Origin: Microbacterium sp. 1.5R
GTDB taxonomy: Bacteria > Actinomycetota > Actinomycetes > Actinomycetales > Microbacteriaceae
Reading direction: 5' to 3'
DNA length: 64,000 nt
Assembly (NCBI RefSeq): GCF_001889265.1
Contig: NZ_CP018151.1
Location: forward strand, 496,001 to 560,000
In this document: positions 25,776 through 34,758 of the stretch, piece by piece
How positions within the stretch are numbered: the first letter of the stretch is position 1
Layout of the letters: every line of letters starts with the position of its first letter
Notes under the pieces: model-generated
Told to the model about the DNA's origin: nothing
Seen by the model: the letters and a program-made list of their open reading frames with translations, nothing else
Database searches by the model: none
Translations under genes and position numbers: made by a program

Positions 25776-26986
25776 TGACGATCGACACGACCACCCATGG
25801 TGACGCCGCGCAGGTGCGGGCGGCTGCGGAGTGGCTCGATCCCGGTCTGAAAGACGCGGCCGACGGTTCGTCCCGCACGACGAGCTTCATCCCCACGGGC
25901 GTGCGATCGCACTGGTACGGCGAATCGGCTGACGATTACGTCACCATCCTGTCGCGGACCACGGACGCGGCGGACGAGATCGCAGGGTTGGCGCGCGACG
26001 CGGCGGAGAAGCTGCGCTCGTACGCCGGCCAGCTGGAGCGGATGAAGGAGGACTTCGCCGCGCATCGGGAGAAGGCCCGCGGCGAGGGGCTCCCCGTGAA
26101 CGGAATGGTGATCGGTCGGCCGGTCTCCCTGATTCCCGTGTGTCCTGCGACGCGCGACGATCCGTACTGGGATGAGTGGCAGCAGCACCTCGACCGCATC
26201 GACCTGTACAACAAGATCGCCGAGGACGTCGGTTCGTGGTGGGGCGAGCTCGAAGTCTGGATCAGCGAGAATCTCGACGGCTTCCTCGATGGGCTCCCGA
26301 CGCAGTCCACCGCACAGAAGATCCTCGCCGGGCTCCACGAGGCGGGCGGTGAGGCTCCGAAGATCTACCTCGAAGGGCAGGCGCTCGCGTGGAAGACGAC
26401 GGCGACCGACCTTGTCTCCCATGCGGAGGATCTCCGCCTCGGGGCCTCCGACTTCGTGCGCGAGCTGCGGTCCGGGAACCCGGCTGTGAAGGCGGCTGCG
26501 GAGGCGGCCAACCCCGGCGGAATGCGCTGGGCGGCGGACGAGGCGGAAGACCTCGCTCGGCGACTCTCCCGAGCGGGCAAGGCGCTGCCGGTCGTGGGTT
26601 GGGGCATCGACATCTGGAACCTGGGTTCCGACATGTCCACAGGTGACGACCCCTCCTCCACTGCTGTGGAGATCGGCGGCGGTGTCATCGGCGGCATCGC
26701 TGCCACCGCCGGCGTCGCGGCTCTCGCCGCGGCGGGCGTGATCACTCTGCCGGTCTGGGGCACTGCGGTCGTCGTCGGCGGGGCAGCGGTGGCAGTGGGC
26801 GCCGGCGCTGTCTGGGCGTACGAGAGCTGGGTGCCGCAGGACGTGCGGGAGTCCATCGATGCAGGGATGGAGAACGCATGGGACGCGACCACGGACTTCG
26901 CCGAGGACGCGTGGGAGAACACCACCGATTTCGTCGGCGACGTCGGTGACGGCGTCGGGAAGGCGTGGAAGGGTCTGTTCGGGTGA
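25775..26986 (+). CDS. WXG-like type VII cargo candidate with glycine-zipper hairpin
   Basis: 403 residues. The N-terminal ~95 form a helical WXG-like region with HWYGESADDY (Trp47-Tyr-Gly49). The middle is rich in Trp and acidic residues. Residues 299-348 are two hydrophobic stretches with repeated Gly-x-x-x-Gly spacing, a glycine-zipper-type hairpin. The tail (360-400) carries two similar amphipathic W-(D/E)-x-TTDF segments. No enzymatic motif was found. The plan of WXG head plus membrane-inserting core suggests a secreted effector that can enter membranes, and the neighbouring membrane gene could be its immunity partner. Both points are hypotheses. Confidence 0.82.
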   Translation: MTIDTTTHGDAAQVRAAAEWLDPGLKDAADGSSRTTSFIPTGVRSHWYGESADDYVTILSRTTDAADEIAGLARDAAEKLRSYAGQLERMKEDFAAHREKARGEGLPVNGMVIGRPVSLIPVCPATRDDPYWDEWQQHLDRIDLYNKIAEDVGSWWGELEVWISENLDGFLDGLPTQSTAQKILAGLHEAGGEAPKIYLEGQALAWKTTATDLVSHAEDLRLGASDFVRELRSGNPAVKAAAEAANPGGMRWAADEAEDLARRLSRAGKALPVVGWGIDIWNLGSDMSTGDDPSSTAVEIGGGVIGGIAATAGVAALAAAGVITLPVWGTAVVVGGAAVAVGAGAVWAYESWVPQDVRESIDAGMENAWDATTDFAEDAWENTTDFVGDVGDGVGKAWKGLFG

Positions 26987-27738
26987 TGGGGCAGGAGAAG
27001 ACCGCGGAGACCGTCTGGGTTCCCGGCCATGCCGGATGGCAGGGCCAGAAGGGGTCGACGACGGGGCTGGTGGTGCTCGGCGTCGTGCTCACGGCAGCAG
27101 TCGTCTTCTATGCGGTGACACTGCTGGCTGACCCCGCCCCGGCCATGAAGCTCCTCGGATCGGGGGTCGTGCTGGCGGTCGGCGTCGCGGCGTGGCTGTT
27201 GACCGCTCATCTCCGGATCGAACGAGTGAGGGTCGTACGGGTTGCGGTCGACGGATCGACGGTCGTGTTCGGCGGTGCGGCGGAGGTCGTCTGGCCGCTG
27301 CGCGCGTTCGTCGCAGCCGGAGCGCTGCTCCTCGCCGGATGGGCGTGGAGCATCTTCACCGTTCCTGCCGAACGGATGACGATACTGACTCTGCTGGGCG
27401 TGCCGGTGATCGGGCTGATCCTGCTCACCGTCGGCGTGCGCTCGTGGTTCCGTCCTCTCGACGGCCATCGCCTCACCCTGCGTCGTGACGGGGTCGAGCT
27501 GCGGATTCCACGCAACCGCGTGAATGCGGCCTGGGATGAGATCTCGGCTGCATCATTGGAGGGCGATCGCGTGGTCGTCCGTACGACGACGACGCGACCA
27601 TCCTCGTGGGCGACGCGCGATCTCGCGAGTGATCCGGTGATCCTCGCGGAACTCGTCTCTTTCTACGGGAAACGCCCCGCAGCCCGCGCCGAGATCGGAG
27701 CGGGAACTCTCGCTCGACTTCGCTCGGGAGACTTCTGA
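26986..27738 (+). CDS. Membrane protein with C-terminal PH-like domain, candidate immunity protein
   Basis: 250 residues with four membrane segments in two hairpins (about 27-47, 53-72, 105-122, 128-148) and a cytosolic C-terminal beta-rich region (about 155-215) resembling bacterial PH-like domains of membrane proteins. It starts one base inside the stop of the cargo candidate (TGATG; a GTG one codon earlier is equally in frame). Its coupling to that gene and multi-spanning topology fit an immunity protein, but an ordinary accessory membrane protein is also possible. No function is known from the sequence. Confidence 0.75.
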   Translation: MGQEKTAETVWVPGHAGWQGQKGSTTGLVVLGVVLTAAVVFYAVTLLADPAPAMKLLGSGVVLAVGVAAWLLTAHLRIERVRVVRVAVDGSTVVFGGAAEVVWPLRAFVAAGALLLAGWAWSIFTVPAERMTILTLLGVPVIGLILLTVGVRSWFRPLDGHRLTLRRDGVELRIPRNRVNAAWDEISAASLEGDRVVVRTTTTRPSSWATRDLASDPVILAELVSFYGKRPAARAEIGAGTLARLRSGDF

Positions 27739-27763
27739 GCGCGAGACATGTGAACCCGCGAGC

Positions 27764-28234
27764 TCAGCGCGTGGCGTCGGCCAGATGACGCGCGTCGTGA
27801 CTCAGCACCTTGACGATGATGCCGTGGCGACGCAGCTCCTTGGCGGTACGCGCGCCCTCTTCGGAGTCGCGGCCGAGAGCGTTGATGTTCGCCACGACCA
27901 GGACGTCACCGGGCTTCAGTGTGCTGATCAATCGCGACAGCCGATCGCTCCAGCTCTCGAGGATGTCGGGAGCGGGGTGCCGGAATCCTTCGATCGGCAC
28001 CCCGAAACGTGTGAGATCGTCGCGCTGCTCGACCACCGAGGGCATGCCCTCGCGGGAGACCACGAGCCCGACCAGACGTGAACCGTCAGGGCGTGCGAGC
28101 CAGAAGTCGCGATTCTGCTGCAGTTCTGTGAAGCACTTGGGGCACTCCGCAGCCGCGTGCGGCAGATGCAGCGGGCTCGTCAGGGCCTCGTCGACGGATG
28201 CCGTCGCCTTCATGGGATCGATCGTCTCGCTCAT
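27764..28234 (-). CDS. Degenerate serine-resolvase-like protein without DNA-binding domain
   Basis: 156 residues. Residues 53-147 match the resolvase catalytic-domain pattern: GLVVSREG with Ser60, a RLISTLKPGDVLVVANINALGRD segment and a final strand KVLS. The Ser is kept and the second Arg (Arg122, LGRD) is kept, but the first Arg of the DRLGR motif is Ala119 and the Arg two before the Ser is Val58. A Cys pair (CPKC, 31-34) precedes the domain and no C-terminal helix-turn-helix exists. It is probably not an active recombinase; a regulatory or structural role is possible. RBS GGAGG precedes the ATG. Confidence 0.75.
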   Translation of the reverse strand: MSETIDPMKATASVDEALTSPLHLPHAAAECPKCFTELQQNRDFWLARPDGSRLVGLVVSREGMPSVVEQRDDLTRFGVPIEGFRHPAPDILESWSDRLSRLISTLKPGDVLVVANINALGRDSEEGARTAKELRRHGIIVKVLSHDARHLADATR

Positions 28235-28286
28235 CGCGCACCTCCGGCATCCATTCTGCCCTGCGCGGAGCCGGAGCGGTGACCTT

Positions 28287-29276
28287 TCAGAGCATCCCGA
28301 GGGCTGTGACCGCGTCCCGTTCCTCGACGAGCTCGGCCACCGAGGCGTCGATGCGCGTGCGGGCCCACTCGCTGACCTCGAGCCCCTCGACGATCTGCCA
28401 TTCTCCGTCGACCGACCGCACGGGGAACGACGAGATCAGGCCGGCGGGCACGCCGTACTCGCCATGCGAGACCACGCCGGCCGAGGTCCAGTCGTCGGTG
28501 CCGCGCACCCAGTCGCGCACATGCTCGATCGTGGCGTTCGCGGCGGAGGCGACGGACGATGAGCCGCGCACCTCGATGATCTCGGCACCTCGCTTCGCGA
28601 CCCGGGGGATGAAGGTCTGCTCGAGCCACGTGGGCACATCGCCGACGATGGCCTCGAGCGCATCCGCGACGGGCCTGCCGCCGACGGTCGCGTGCGAGAC
28701 GTCGGGGAACTGCGTCGCGGAGTGATTGCCCCAGATCGGCACACGTCGCACGGTGTCGACCGGCACGGCGAGCGTCTGTGCCAGCTGGGCTCTGGCGCGA
28801 TTCTCGTCGAGCCGGGTGAGCGCCGCGAATCGCTCGGCCGGAACGCCGTCCGCCGAGGCCGACGCGATCAGCGCGTTCGTGTTCGCCGGGTTGCCGACCA
28901 CCGTGACCCGCACGCCATCCGCGGCATGGGCGGCGATCGCGGCACCCTGGGGACCGAAGATGCCGGCGTTGGCCGCGAGCAGGTCTCCGCGCTCCATGCC
29001 CGGCCCGCGCGGTCTCGCGCCGACGAGCAGAGCGAGATCGCACCCGTCGAAGCCGACGGCCGGGTCGTCCGTGACCTCGACGTGCTCGAGCAGTCCGAAG
29101 GCGCCGTCCTGCAGTTCGAGGGCCGCACCCTCGGCGGCGCCGAGCCCCTGAGGGATCTCCAGCAGCCGCAGCCGTACCTTCTCGTCGGGGCCCAGCAGGT
29201 CTCCCGCGGCGATCCTGAAGAGCAGTGCGTAGCCGATCTGTCCGCCCGCACCCGTGAGCGTGATGGTGGTCGTCAT
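28287..29276 (-). CDS. mdh: Malate dehydrogenase
   Basis: 329 residues, standard length. NAD-binding glycine motif GAGGQIG (9-15), substrate-binding Arg region ([11 protein letters not shown]), Asp157 (LTRLDENR) and catalytic His185 (NHSATQFPD) are all present. It belongs to the malate dehydrogenase branch of the LDH/MDH superfamily that lacks a tightly packed tetramer loop, as in other actinobacteria. It oxidises (S)-malate to oxaloacetate with NAD in the TCA cycle. A TAGGCT box 6 nt before the start suggests a leaderless transcript. It diverges from the metallopeptidase gene across 50 bp. Confidence 0.97.
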   Translation of the reverse strand: MTTTITLTGAGGQIGYALLFRIAAGDLLGPDEKVRLRLLEIPQGLGAAEGAALELQDGAFGLLEHVEVTDDPAVGFDGCDLALLVGARPRGPGMERGDLLAANAGIFGPQGAAIAAHAADGVRVTVVGNPANTNALIASASADGVPAERFAALTRLDENRARAQLAQTLAVPVDTVRRVPIWGNHSATQFPDVSHATVGGRPVADALEAIVGDVPTWLEQTFIPRVAKRGAEIIEVRGSSSVASAANATIEHVRDWVRGTDDWTSAGVVSHGEYGVPAGLISSFPVRSVDGEWQIVEGLEVSEWARTRIDASVAELVEERDAVTALGML

Positions 29277-29282
29277 GCCTCG

Positions 29283-29288
29283 AGCCTA
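29283..29288 (-). promoter_or_regulatory. Candidate -10 (TAGGCT) for leaderless mdh transcript
   Basis: Read on the minus strand, TAGGCT ends 6 nt before the mdh ATG (29276). No Shine-Dalgarno is present. The -35 is weak. Confidence 0.4.
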
Positions 29289-29314
29289 CGACGGTGCGAG
29301 CCCGTGGTGCAGAG

Positions 29315-29320
29315 TACCCT
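29315..29320 (+). promoter_or_regulatory. Candidate -10 (TACCCT) for leaderless metallopeptidase transcript
   Basis: TACCCT lies 6 nt before the ATG at 29327. It faces the mdh box across a 50-bp divergent spacer. Confidence 0.35.
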
Positions 29321-29326
29321 CGTGGC

Positions 29327-30208
29327 ATGACCTTCAACCCTGACGCAGACGTCTCCGGCAACACGGCCCGCCGACGTGGCCGTGGTGCCGTCGTCGCCGG
29401 AGCGGGCGGCGTCGGCCTGCTCGGCATCATCGCCCTGATCGCCGGACCCCTGCTCGGCATCGATCTGACCGGCCTCCTGGGCGGCGGCACGACCGGTGGC
29501 GGGACGGAGCCGCAGGGGGGCAGTGTGATCGAGAACTGCCAGACCGGCGAGGATGCCAACGAGAACGTCGACTGCCGTGTCGCCGCATCCCAGCTCGCGC
29601 TCGACGGCTACTGGGAGGACTACATCGATCCGTATCGGCCGCCGCAGCTGATCGTGGTCGATGGAGCGACCTCGACCGCCTGCGGCACCGCGTCGAACGC
29701 GGTCGGTCCCTTCTACTGCCCGCCGGATGAGACGGTCTACATCGACCCCACGTTCTTCGATCTGATGGAGCAGCAGTTCGGAGCATCCGCCGGCAACCTC
29801 GCCCAGCTGTACATCGTCGGGCACGAGTGGGGACACCACATCCAGTACATCACCGGCGTCATGGACAGGTACCCGAACAACGGCACGGGGCCGGACAGCA
29901 ACGGCGTGCGCGTCGAGCTGCAGGCCGACTGCTATGCGGGTGCGTGGATCGGGCAGATGACGAAGGAGAAGGACCCCGACGGGGTTCCTTACCTCCTGCC
30001 GCCGACCGAGGCGGAGCTCGAGGACGCCCTGAACGCCGCGAACACCGTCGGCGACGACAACATCCAGCAGCAGTCGTCCGGCACCGTCAATCCCGAGAGC
30101 TTCACGCACGGCACGAGTGTGCAGCGCAAGGCCTGGTTCGCCCAGGGATACACCAACGGTCTGGACGTCTGTGAGCAGCCGCTGACCGTGTCCGGCGGAG
30201 AGCTGTAG
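29327..30208 (+). CDS. Putative neutral zinc metallopeptidase (YpfJ-like)
   Basis: 293 residues. An Arg-rich cytosolic start leads to one membrane segment (about 21-43), then a Gly/Thr linker and an external domain. The zinc motif HEWGH is at His166-His170 inside the VGHEWGHHIQ helix typical of this family. The ATG at 29327 is chosen over an upstream in-frame ATG because it fits the -10 spacing and removes a non-conserved extension. Function within the family is poorly defined; probably a membrane-anchored extracytoplasmic protease. The next gene follows after 9 bp. Confidence 0.9.
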   Translation: MTFNPDADVSGNTARRRGRGAVVAGAGGVGLLGIIALIAGPLLGIDLTGLLGGGTTGGGTEPQGGSVIENCQTGEDANENVDCRVAASQLALDGYWEDYIDPYRPPQLIVVDGATSTACGTASNAVGPFYCPPDETVYIDPTFFDLMEQQFGASAGNLAQLYIVGHEWGHHIQYITGVMDRYPNNGTGPDSNGVRVELQADCYAGAWIGQMTKEKDPDGVPYLLPPTEAELEDALNAANTVGDDNIQQQSSGTVNPESFTHGTSVQRKAWFAQGYTNGLDVCEQPLTVSGGEL

Positions 30209-30217
30209 GCAGGCGCG

Positions 30218-31180
30218 ATGGACCTGGACGCGCTGTACCCGCCCATCGAGCCCCATGAGACGGGCGAGCTGCTCGTCGGTGACGGACACCGCATATACTG
30301 GGAGGTCAGCGGGAACCCCGAGGGCAAGCCCGTGGTCTTCCTCCACGGCGGACCGGGCAGTGGCACCTCGCCCTGGCAGCGACGATTCTTCGACCCGGAG
30401 GTCTACCGCATCGTGCTGCTCGACCAGAGGGGCTGCGGGCGCAGCACCCCGCACGCGAGTGCGCCGGACGCCGACCTCCGCTTCGTCACCACCGCGCACC
30501 TGATCGCCGACATCGAGCTGCTGCGCAAGAACCTCGGCGTCGAGCAGTGGCAGGTGTTCGGGGGATCGTGGGGTAGCGCGCTCGCACTCGCCTATGCGCA
30601 GGCTCATCCGGATGCCGTCAGCGAGCTGATCCTGCGAGGCATCTTCACCCTTCGGCGCGCAGAGCTCGAATGGTTCTACGAGGGCGGGGCCGCCGCGCTG
30701 TTCCCCGACCTGTGGGAGGAGTTCATCGCTCCGATTCCGGTGCTCGAGCGCTCGCACATGATCGAGGCCTACCACCGGCGTCTGTTCGACGCCGACCCTG
30801 CGGTGCATGGTCCGGCGGCGGTGGCCTGGTCACGGTGGGAGGCGTCGACCGTGACCCTTCGCCCGGACGCCGCGCAGATCGAGGCGATGTCAGACCCGGA
30901 CACGGCTATCGCCTTCGCCCGGATCGAGAATCACTTCTTCGTGAATCGCGGATGGTGGAGCGAGGGTCAGCTGATCGACGGTGTCGACGGCATCCGCCAT
31001 ATCCCGACGGTCATCGTGCAGGGACGCCACGACGTGTGCACGCCGATGATGACGGCGTGGGATCTACACGTGGCCTGGCCGGAGGCGGAGTTCGTCGTGG
31101 TCGACGACGCGGGTCACTCGGCGACGGAGCCCGGCATCCAGCGAGCGCTGCGTGCAGCGACCGACCGCTTCTCGGCCTGA
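30218..31180 (+). CDS. pip: Proline iminopeptidase
   Basis: 320 residues, alpha/beta hydrolase, peptidase family S33. The oxyanion HGGPG (43-47), DQRGCGRS (69-76) and nucleophile elbow GGSWGS with Ser117 are typical. The C-terminal half supplies the Asp in the GRHDVCTP stretch and the His in DAGHS, completing the triad. The enzyme removes N-terminal proline from peptides in the cytosol. It is co-directional and 9 bp downstream of the metallopeptidase gene, probably one transcript. Confidence 0.94.
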   Translation: MDLDALYPPIEPHETGELLVGDGHRIYWEVSGNPEGKPVVFLHGGPGSGTSPWQRRFFDPEVYRIVLLDQRGCGRSTPHASAPDADLRFVTTAHLIADIELLRKNLGVEQWQVFGGSWGSALALAYAQAHPDAVSELILRGIFTLRRAELEWFYEGGAAALFPDLWEEFIAPIPVLERSHMIEAYHRRLFDADPAVHGPAAVAWSRWEASTVTLRPDAAQIEAMSDPDTAIAFARIENHFFVNRGWWSEGQLIDGVDGIRHIPTVIVQGRHDVCTPMMTAWDLHVAWPEAEFVVVDDAGHSATEPGIQRALRAATDRFSA

Positions 31181-31210
31181 CGGCTCGCGGCCGCAGGGAG
31201 TGCGTCAGGC
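31175..31210. terminator. Weak hairpin between convergent pip and aldehyde dehydrogenase genes
   Basis: Eight-bp arms 31175-31182 and 31203-31210 span the 24-bp gap between the two stops. The loop is long (20 nt) and no T-run follows, so it is a weak bidirectional terminator at best. Confidence 0.3.
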
Positions 31211-32959
31211 GCGCAGAGCCGCAGTCAGCGTCTTCACCAGCCGGATCAGACCGCCGTCGGCGCGGAATCGCGTGAGTCCTTCGCTGACCGTCGCCCCCGT
31301 GCGCGCGGAGACGAACCACGGCGGCTTCGGGAGGATGCTGAGGCGTCCGCCGCCATTCGCCACCGGGAGCGACCGGGGGAAGGGACGGAACGGTCCGCGG
31401 ATCACCGAGCGCTCGACGCGGTCGAGAAGGAGCGCGTTGTGGACCACTCCGATGCCGCTGCCGACGTCGGCGATCGTGCTGCCGGGGAATGCTCCCCAGG
31501 TCATCGTCGGGGTGATGAAGCCGAAGGCGGTCCAGCCGTTGATCGCGATAGACCCGTAGCGCAGGGCGGCGATGGCACGGTCGAATCCGGCGCCGAGGGC
31601 CTTCTCGGTCGACGGCTCGATGAGCAGGTTCGCCCCGAGGGTCCCCTGCAGCCGGTCATTCGCATAGGCCACCGCCGAGTCGAGGAACTCCTGACCGGTT
31701 CCGGCGAGCGAGACGACGCCCAGCACCGGGGCGAAGTACTCGGTGCTCTGCAGCGCCGTGGCGTCGTCGCCCTCGGAGACCTCGACCAGCACCCTGTCGC
31801 CGAGCACGAGGGCATCGGGGTACGCGTCGGTCGCGAGGTGCATCCGCGAGGGGGAGCCCGGGTACCAGATCGGTCGTTCCGGAGCGTTCGCATAGGCGCG
31901 GCGGAGCGCCGCCCGGAAGTCATCGGCCTGCGCCCAGTCGGAGGACATGATGACGACCTGCCCGGCGATGCAGTTGTGGCCGCTGTTCTGCAGGCGCATG
32001 GTGGCGACGTGCTCGGCCTGGTACGTGAGATCGGCGTCGGTCCACTCGCCCGGCACGATGATGATGGGCGATACTCCGCCGAGCTCGGCGGTGATGGGCT
32101 TCTTCAGCAGCGGGCGGTCCTCACGGCGTCGCCGGGTGGCGGCAGCTCCGGTGCCCCACACGATCGTGTCGAAGGTCGCGGCCGATCCGGTGATGTGCAC
32201 GTGCGCGAGGCCGGAATGGCCGGTGAGGTAGGTGCCGACCTCGGGCCCGCCACGGGTGATGCGCAGCAGTCCTGGGCCGATGAGCGGTGCGAGCGCCCGC
32301 TTGTAGACGGGCACCAGCGCATCCTGGGTCGGATTGACCTTGAGCAGCGCCGTGCGATTGTGCGCGAGCAGTTCGTAGAGCACGTCGAGCACGGGGATCG
32401 AGGTGATGTTGCCGGCGCCGAGCACGAGCCCCACGCCTCCCGATTCCGAGGGTGTGCGCTGGGCCAGTCCGGCCGCGGCGCGTGCGCCGTTCGGGGTCAC
32501 CCCGGGTTCGAGCCAGACCTCGCTCGTGTAGCCCGAGAGCAGGAACCGATCGAGGCCCGTGAGAGGGAAGGCATGCACGCGGGTGCGTCCACCGGGGGCG
32601 CGGTCGATCGTGATCCCGTCGAGCGGATTGGTGCCGTGCGCGAGGCGCGCGAGGGTCTCGATGTAGGCGTCGAGGGCGCCGAGAACGCTGTAGGGACCGC
32701 TGAGCCATTCCTCGCCACGCAGCGGATGCCGGGCGTCGAGGCCCTTCGAGGCGGCTGCGGTGTGCGCCCAGTCCTCAGCAGCGGCGGCGACGCTCGAGCG
32801 GACGGCCCGCAGGAGCGTGACCCGCTGAGCCAGTGTCAGCGCTGCCCAGGTTCGGGTGCCGGCGTGCAGGTCCTCGATCGCGGTGTCGAGGCGAGTGCGT
32901 TCGGCCTCGCCCAGCTCGGGGCTCGCCGTCGAAGCGGCGGGCGTTGTCGCAGAAGTCAT
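31205..32959 (-). CDS. Aldehyde dehydrogenase family protein
   Basis: 584 residues, about 90 longer than classical ALDHs. Active-site Cys330 sits in GHNCIAGQ and the general-base region in ITAELGGVSP. The Rossmann region and GSAATFD loop are also visible. The RBS AAGGAG precedes the ATG. The long, divergent form is seen as a separate ALDH group in actinobacteria; its substrate cannot be named from the sequence. It lies 28 bp downstream of the GPH transporter gene and is likely co-transcribed with it. Confidence 0.9.
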   Translation of the reverse strand: MTSATTPAASTASPELGEAERTRLDTAIEDLHAGTRTWAALTLAQRVTLLRAVRSSVAAAAEDWAHTAAASKGLDARHPLRGEEWLSGPYSVLGALDAYIETLARLAHGTNPLDGITIDRAPGGRTRVHAFPLTGLDRFLLSGYTSEVWLEPGVTPNGARAAAGLAQRTPSESGGVGLVLGAGNITSIPVLDVLYELLAHNRTALLKVNPTQDALVPVYKRALAPLIGPGLLRITRGGPEVGTYLTGHSGLAHVHITGSAATFDTIVWGTGAAATRRRREDRPLLKKPITAELGGVSPIIIVPGEWTDADLTYQAEHVATMRLQNSGHNCIAGQVVIMSSDWAQADDFRAALRRAYANAPERPIWYPGSPSRMHLATDAYPDALVLGDRVLVEVSEGDDATALQSTEYFAPVLGVVSLAGTGQEFLDSAVAYANDRLQGTLGANLLIEPSTEKALGAGFDRAIAALRYGSIAINGWTAFGFITPTMTWGAFPGSTIADVGSGIGVVHNALLLDRVERSVIRGPFRPFPRSLPVANGGGRLSILPKPPWFVSARTGATVSEGLTRFRADGGLIRLVKTLTAALRA

Positions 32960-32987
32960 CGGCGTCTCCTTCGGACGGGATCCCAGC

Positions 32988-34385
32988 TTATGTCGCGTAC
33001 TCCGGTCGGGTGTCGATGTCGGCGCGACGCAGACGGTAGTGGCGGAGCGTCAGCAGGCTCGCTGCCATCAGGAACGAGGGGAGGATGCTGAACGCCAGCA
33101 CGATGCCCGTGATCGCGGCATCCGGTTGTGAGGCTGTGGCACCTGCGACGCTCGACACGTAGCCCGTCGCGGCGAGGGTGAGGGACACAGCGCTCGCTCC
33201 GAGCGCGAACCCGATGGTCTCTCCCGCCGTCCACACTCCCGTGAAGGTGCCCGCCTGCCCGCGCCCGCTATGCCGCTCATCGTGCGAGATCACGTCGGGG
33301 AGCATCGCCATGGGCAGCGACTGCAGCCCGGCGTAGGCGATGCCCGCCACCGCGATCGAGCCGTACATCCATGCTCCCGGCGTCCAGACCGCGACGACGA
33401 GCGATGCGGCGGCGGTCAGGAAGACCCCGCTCGCGATCGCGAACGCCCGCTCCTTGCCCAGGCGTCGCGCCACCATCGTCCAGCCGGGCGTCGCCACCAG
33501 GGCGGGACCGACGAGTGCCAGGAAGACCAGCGTGACGGCGTCCTCCGAGCGCAGCACCCAAGTGGCCACGTACTGCGCGCCGGCGAGCATCGTGCCGGTG
33601 GCGAGCGCCTGCAGGAGGAACGTGCCGAGCAGTGCGCGGAAGGGCTGGCTGCGACGCAACGTGTGCAGGCCCGCAGCGTACTGCTCACGCAAGCCCACGG
33701 GGACGAGGGCCTTCGGTCGGTCAGCCGCGGCCATGCTCCGCGCGGCCGCATCGGCTGTCCGCGATGCGATGAGCATGCCGATGCCGATGACCACACCGGC
33801 GACCACGCCCATCAGCAGGTATCCCGTGACGGGGTCGGCGGTCGCGCGTCTCAACTCGGGTCCGCCGGCGCCGAAGAGCAGGATGGATGCGGTGAGCACG
33901 ACCACGCGCCACCCGAGCAGGCGGGTGCGCTCGTCGTACCCTGACGTCAGCTCGGCGGGCAGCGCGACGTAAGGCACCTGGAACAGGCTGAATGACGTCG
34001 CGGTGGCGAGGAACGCGAGCAGCACGCACACCGCGCCGGCGAGGGGCCCCCACGCCGGCGGCACCGCGAAGGTCAACGCGAAGAACACGGGGAGCGTCAG
34101 AGCGCCGACGACCATGAGTCCGCGACGCGAACCGGTCTTCGCGTACTGGCGGTCCGAGGCTGCGCCGATCAGGGGGTCGATGATGACGTCCCAGATCTTC
34201 GCCGCGGTCACGATGAGACCGGCCGCGAGTGCGGCGACGCCGAGATTGTCGGTCAGGAAGTACGTCAGCACGAGCCCGGGCAGCGTGGCATAGCCGCCTG
34301 TGCCGAGCGAGCCGATCGCGTACAGGGCGACCGTGCGAACGGGCAGGCGGACGGACGCCCGTTCGGGCCGAGCCGCGGTGCTCAT
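32988..34385 (-). CDS. MFS transporter, GPH (glycoside-pentoside-hexuronide) cation symporter type
   Basis: 465 residues with twelve membrane segments. The N-terminal signature KIWDVIIDPLIGAASD and the basic loop AKTGSRRG are typical of the MelB/GPH group (MFS_2). These transporters usually import sugars or glycosides with Na+ or H+. The substrate is unknown. A TACACT box lies 6 nt before the ATG, suggesting a leaderless mRNA that also covers the aldehyde dehydrogenase gene. Confidence 0.9.
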   Translation of the reverse strand: MSTAARPERASVRLPVRTVALYAIGSLGTGGYATLPGLVLTYFLTDNLGVAALAAGLIVTAAKIWDVIIDPLIGAASDRQYAKTGSRRGLMVVGALTLPVFFALTFAVPPAWGPLAGAVCVLLAFLATATSFSLFQVPYVALPAELTSGYDERTRLLGWRVVVLTASILLFGAGGPELRRATADPVTGYLLMGVVAGVVIGIGMLIASRTADAAARSMAAADRPKALVPVGLREQYAAGLHTLRRSQPFRALLGTFLLQALATGTMLAGAQYVATWVLRSEDAVTLVFLALVGPALVATPGWTMVARRLGKERAFAIASGVFLTAAASLVVAVWTPGAWMYGSIAVAGIAYAGLQSLPMAMLPDVISHDERHSGRGQAGTFTGVWTAGETIGFALGASAVSLTLAATGYVSSVAGATASQPDAAITGIVLAFSILPSFLMAASLLTLRHYRLRRADIDTRPEYAT

Positions 34386-34391
34386 CGCGCC

Positions 34392-34397
34392 AGTGTA
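34392..34397 (-). promoter_or_regulatory. Candidate -10 (TACACT) for leaderless transporter transcript
   Basis: On the minus strand TACACT ends 6 nt before the ATG at 34385. No Shine-Dalgarno sequence is visible. Confidence 0.4.
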
Positions 34398-34423
34398 TCG
34401 GTGCGCGACGAGGCCGCTTCAGG

Positions 34424-34687
34424 TCAGATCAGGGAGAGTTCGCGGAGCTTCGACTCGACGTCCGCGTTCGACGGCTCGACGTGGTGCGAGGAGTCGGGGT
34501 AGACCACGACGGGGATGTTCGTGCGACCGGAGATCTCCTTCGCGACGTCGGCCGCGGAGGGGTCGGCGACGAGGTCGACATAGGTGTACTCCACGCCGAG
34601 GGAGTCGAGCTGCTTCTTGGTGCGGATGCAGTCGCGGCACCAATCGGCACCGAACATCGTGATGGCGGAGTCTGCAGGAGAAGTCAT
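34424..34687 (-). CDS. Glutaredoxin-like (mycoredoxin-type) protein
   Basis: 87 residues from the ATG at 34687; the frame extends upstream but the added part is not glutaredoxin-like. Redox motif WCRDC (Cys17, Cys20) follows strand ITMFGAD, and the cis-Pro strand NIPVVVY is present. This is the actinobacterial mycoredoxin-like size and layout. It would reduce mixed disulfides, in actinobacteria usually with mycothiol; that cofactor is inferred. TACGCT lies 6 nt before the start, again suggesting a leaderless transcript. Confidence 0.9.
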   Translation of the reverse strand: MTSPADSAITMFGADWCRDCIRTKKQLDSLGVEYTYVDLVADPSAADVAKEISGRTNIPVVVYPDSSHHVEPSNADVESKLRELSLI

Positions 34688-34693
34688 GTATCC

Positions 34694-34699
34694 AGCGTA
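34694..34699 (-). promoter_or_regulatory. Candidate -10 (TACGCT) for leaderless glutaredoxin-like transcript
   Basis: Minus-strand TACGCT with 6 nt to the ATG at 34687. Confidence 0.35.
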
Positions 34700-34758
34700 G
34701 AGCCGCTCGGCTGGGCAGGCGCCGAGACGGCGGATGCGGCGATGCGACTGATCCGCCA

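Noticed and set aside
27764..28234. Active integrase/resolvase marking a mobile element
   Set aside because: Missing catalytic Arg residues and DNA-binding domain, with no attachment repeats or other mobile genes nearby.
31439..33091. Long plus-strand frame opposite the aldehyde dehydrogenase gene
   Set aside because: No motifs, and the dehydrogenase on the other strand has a complete active site.
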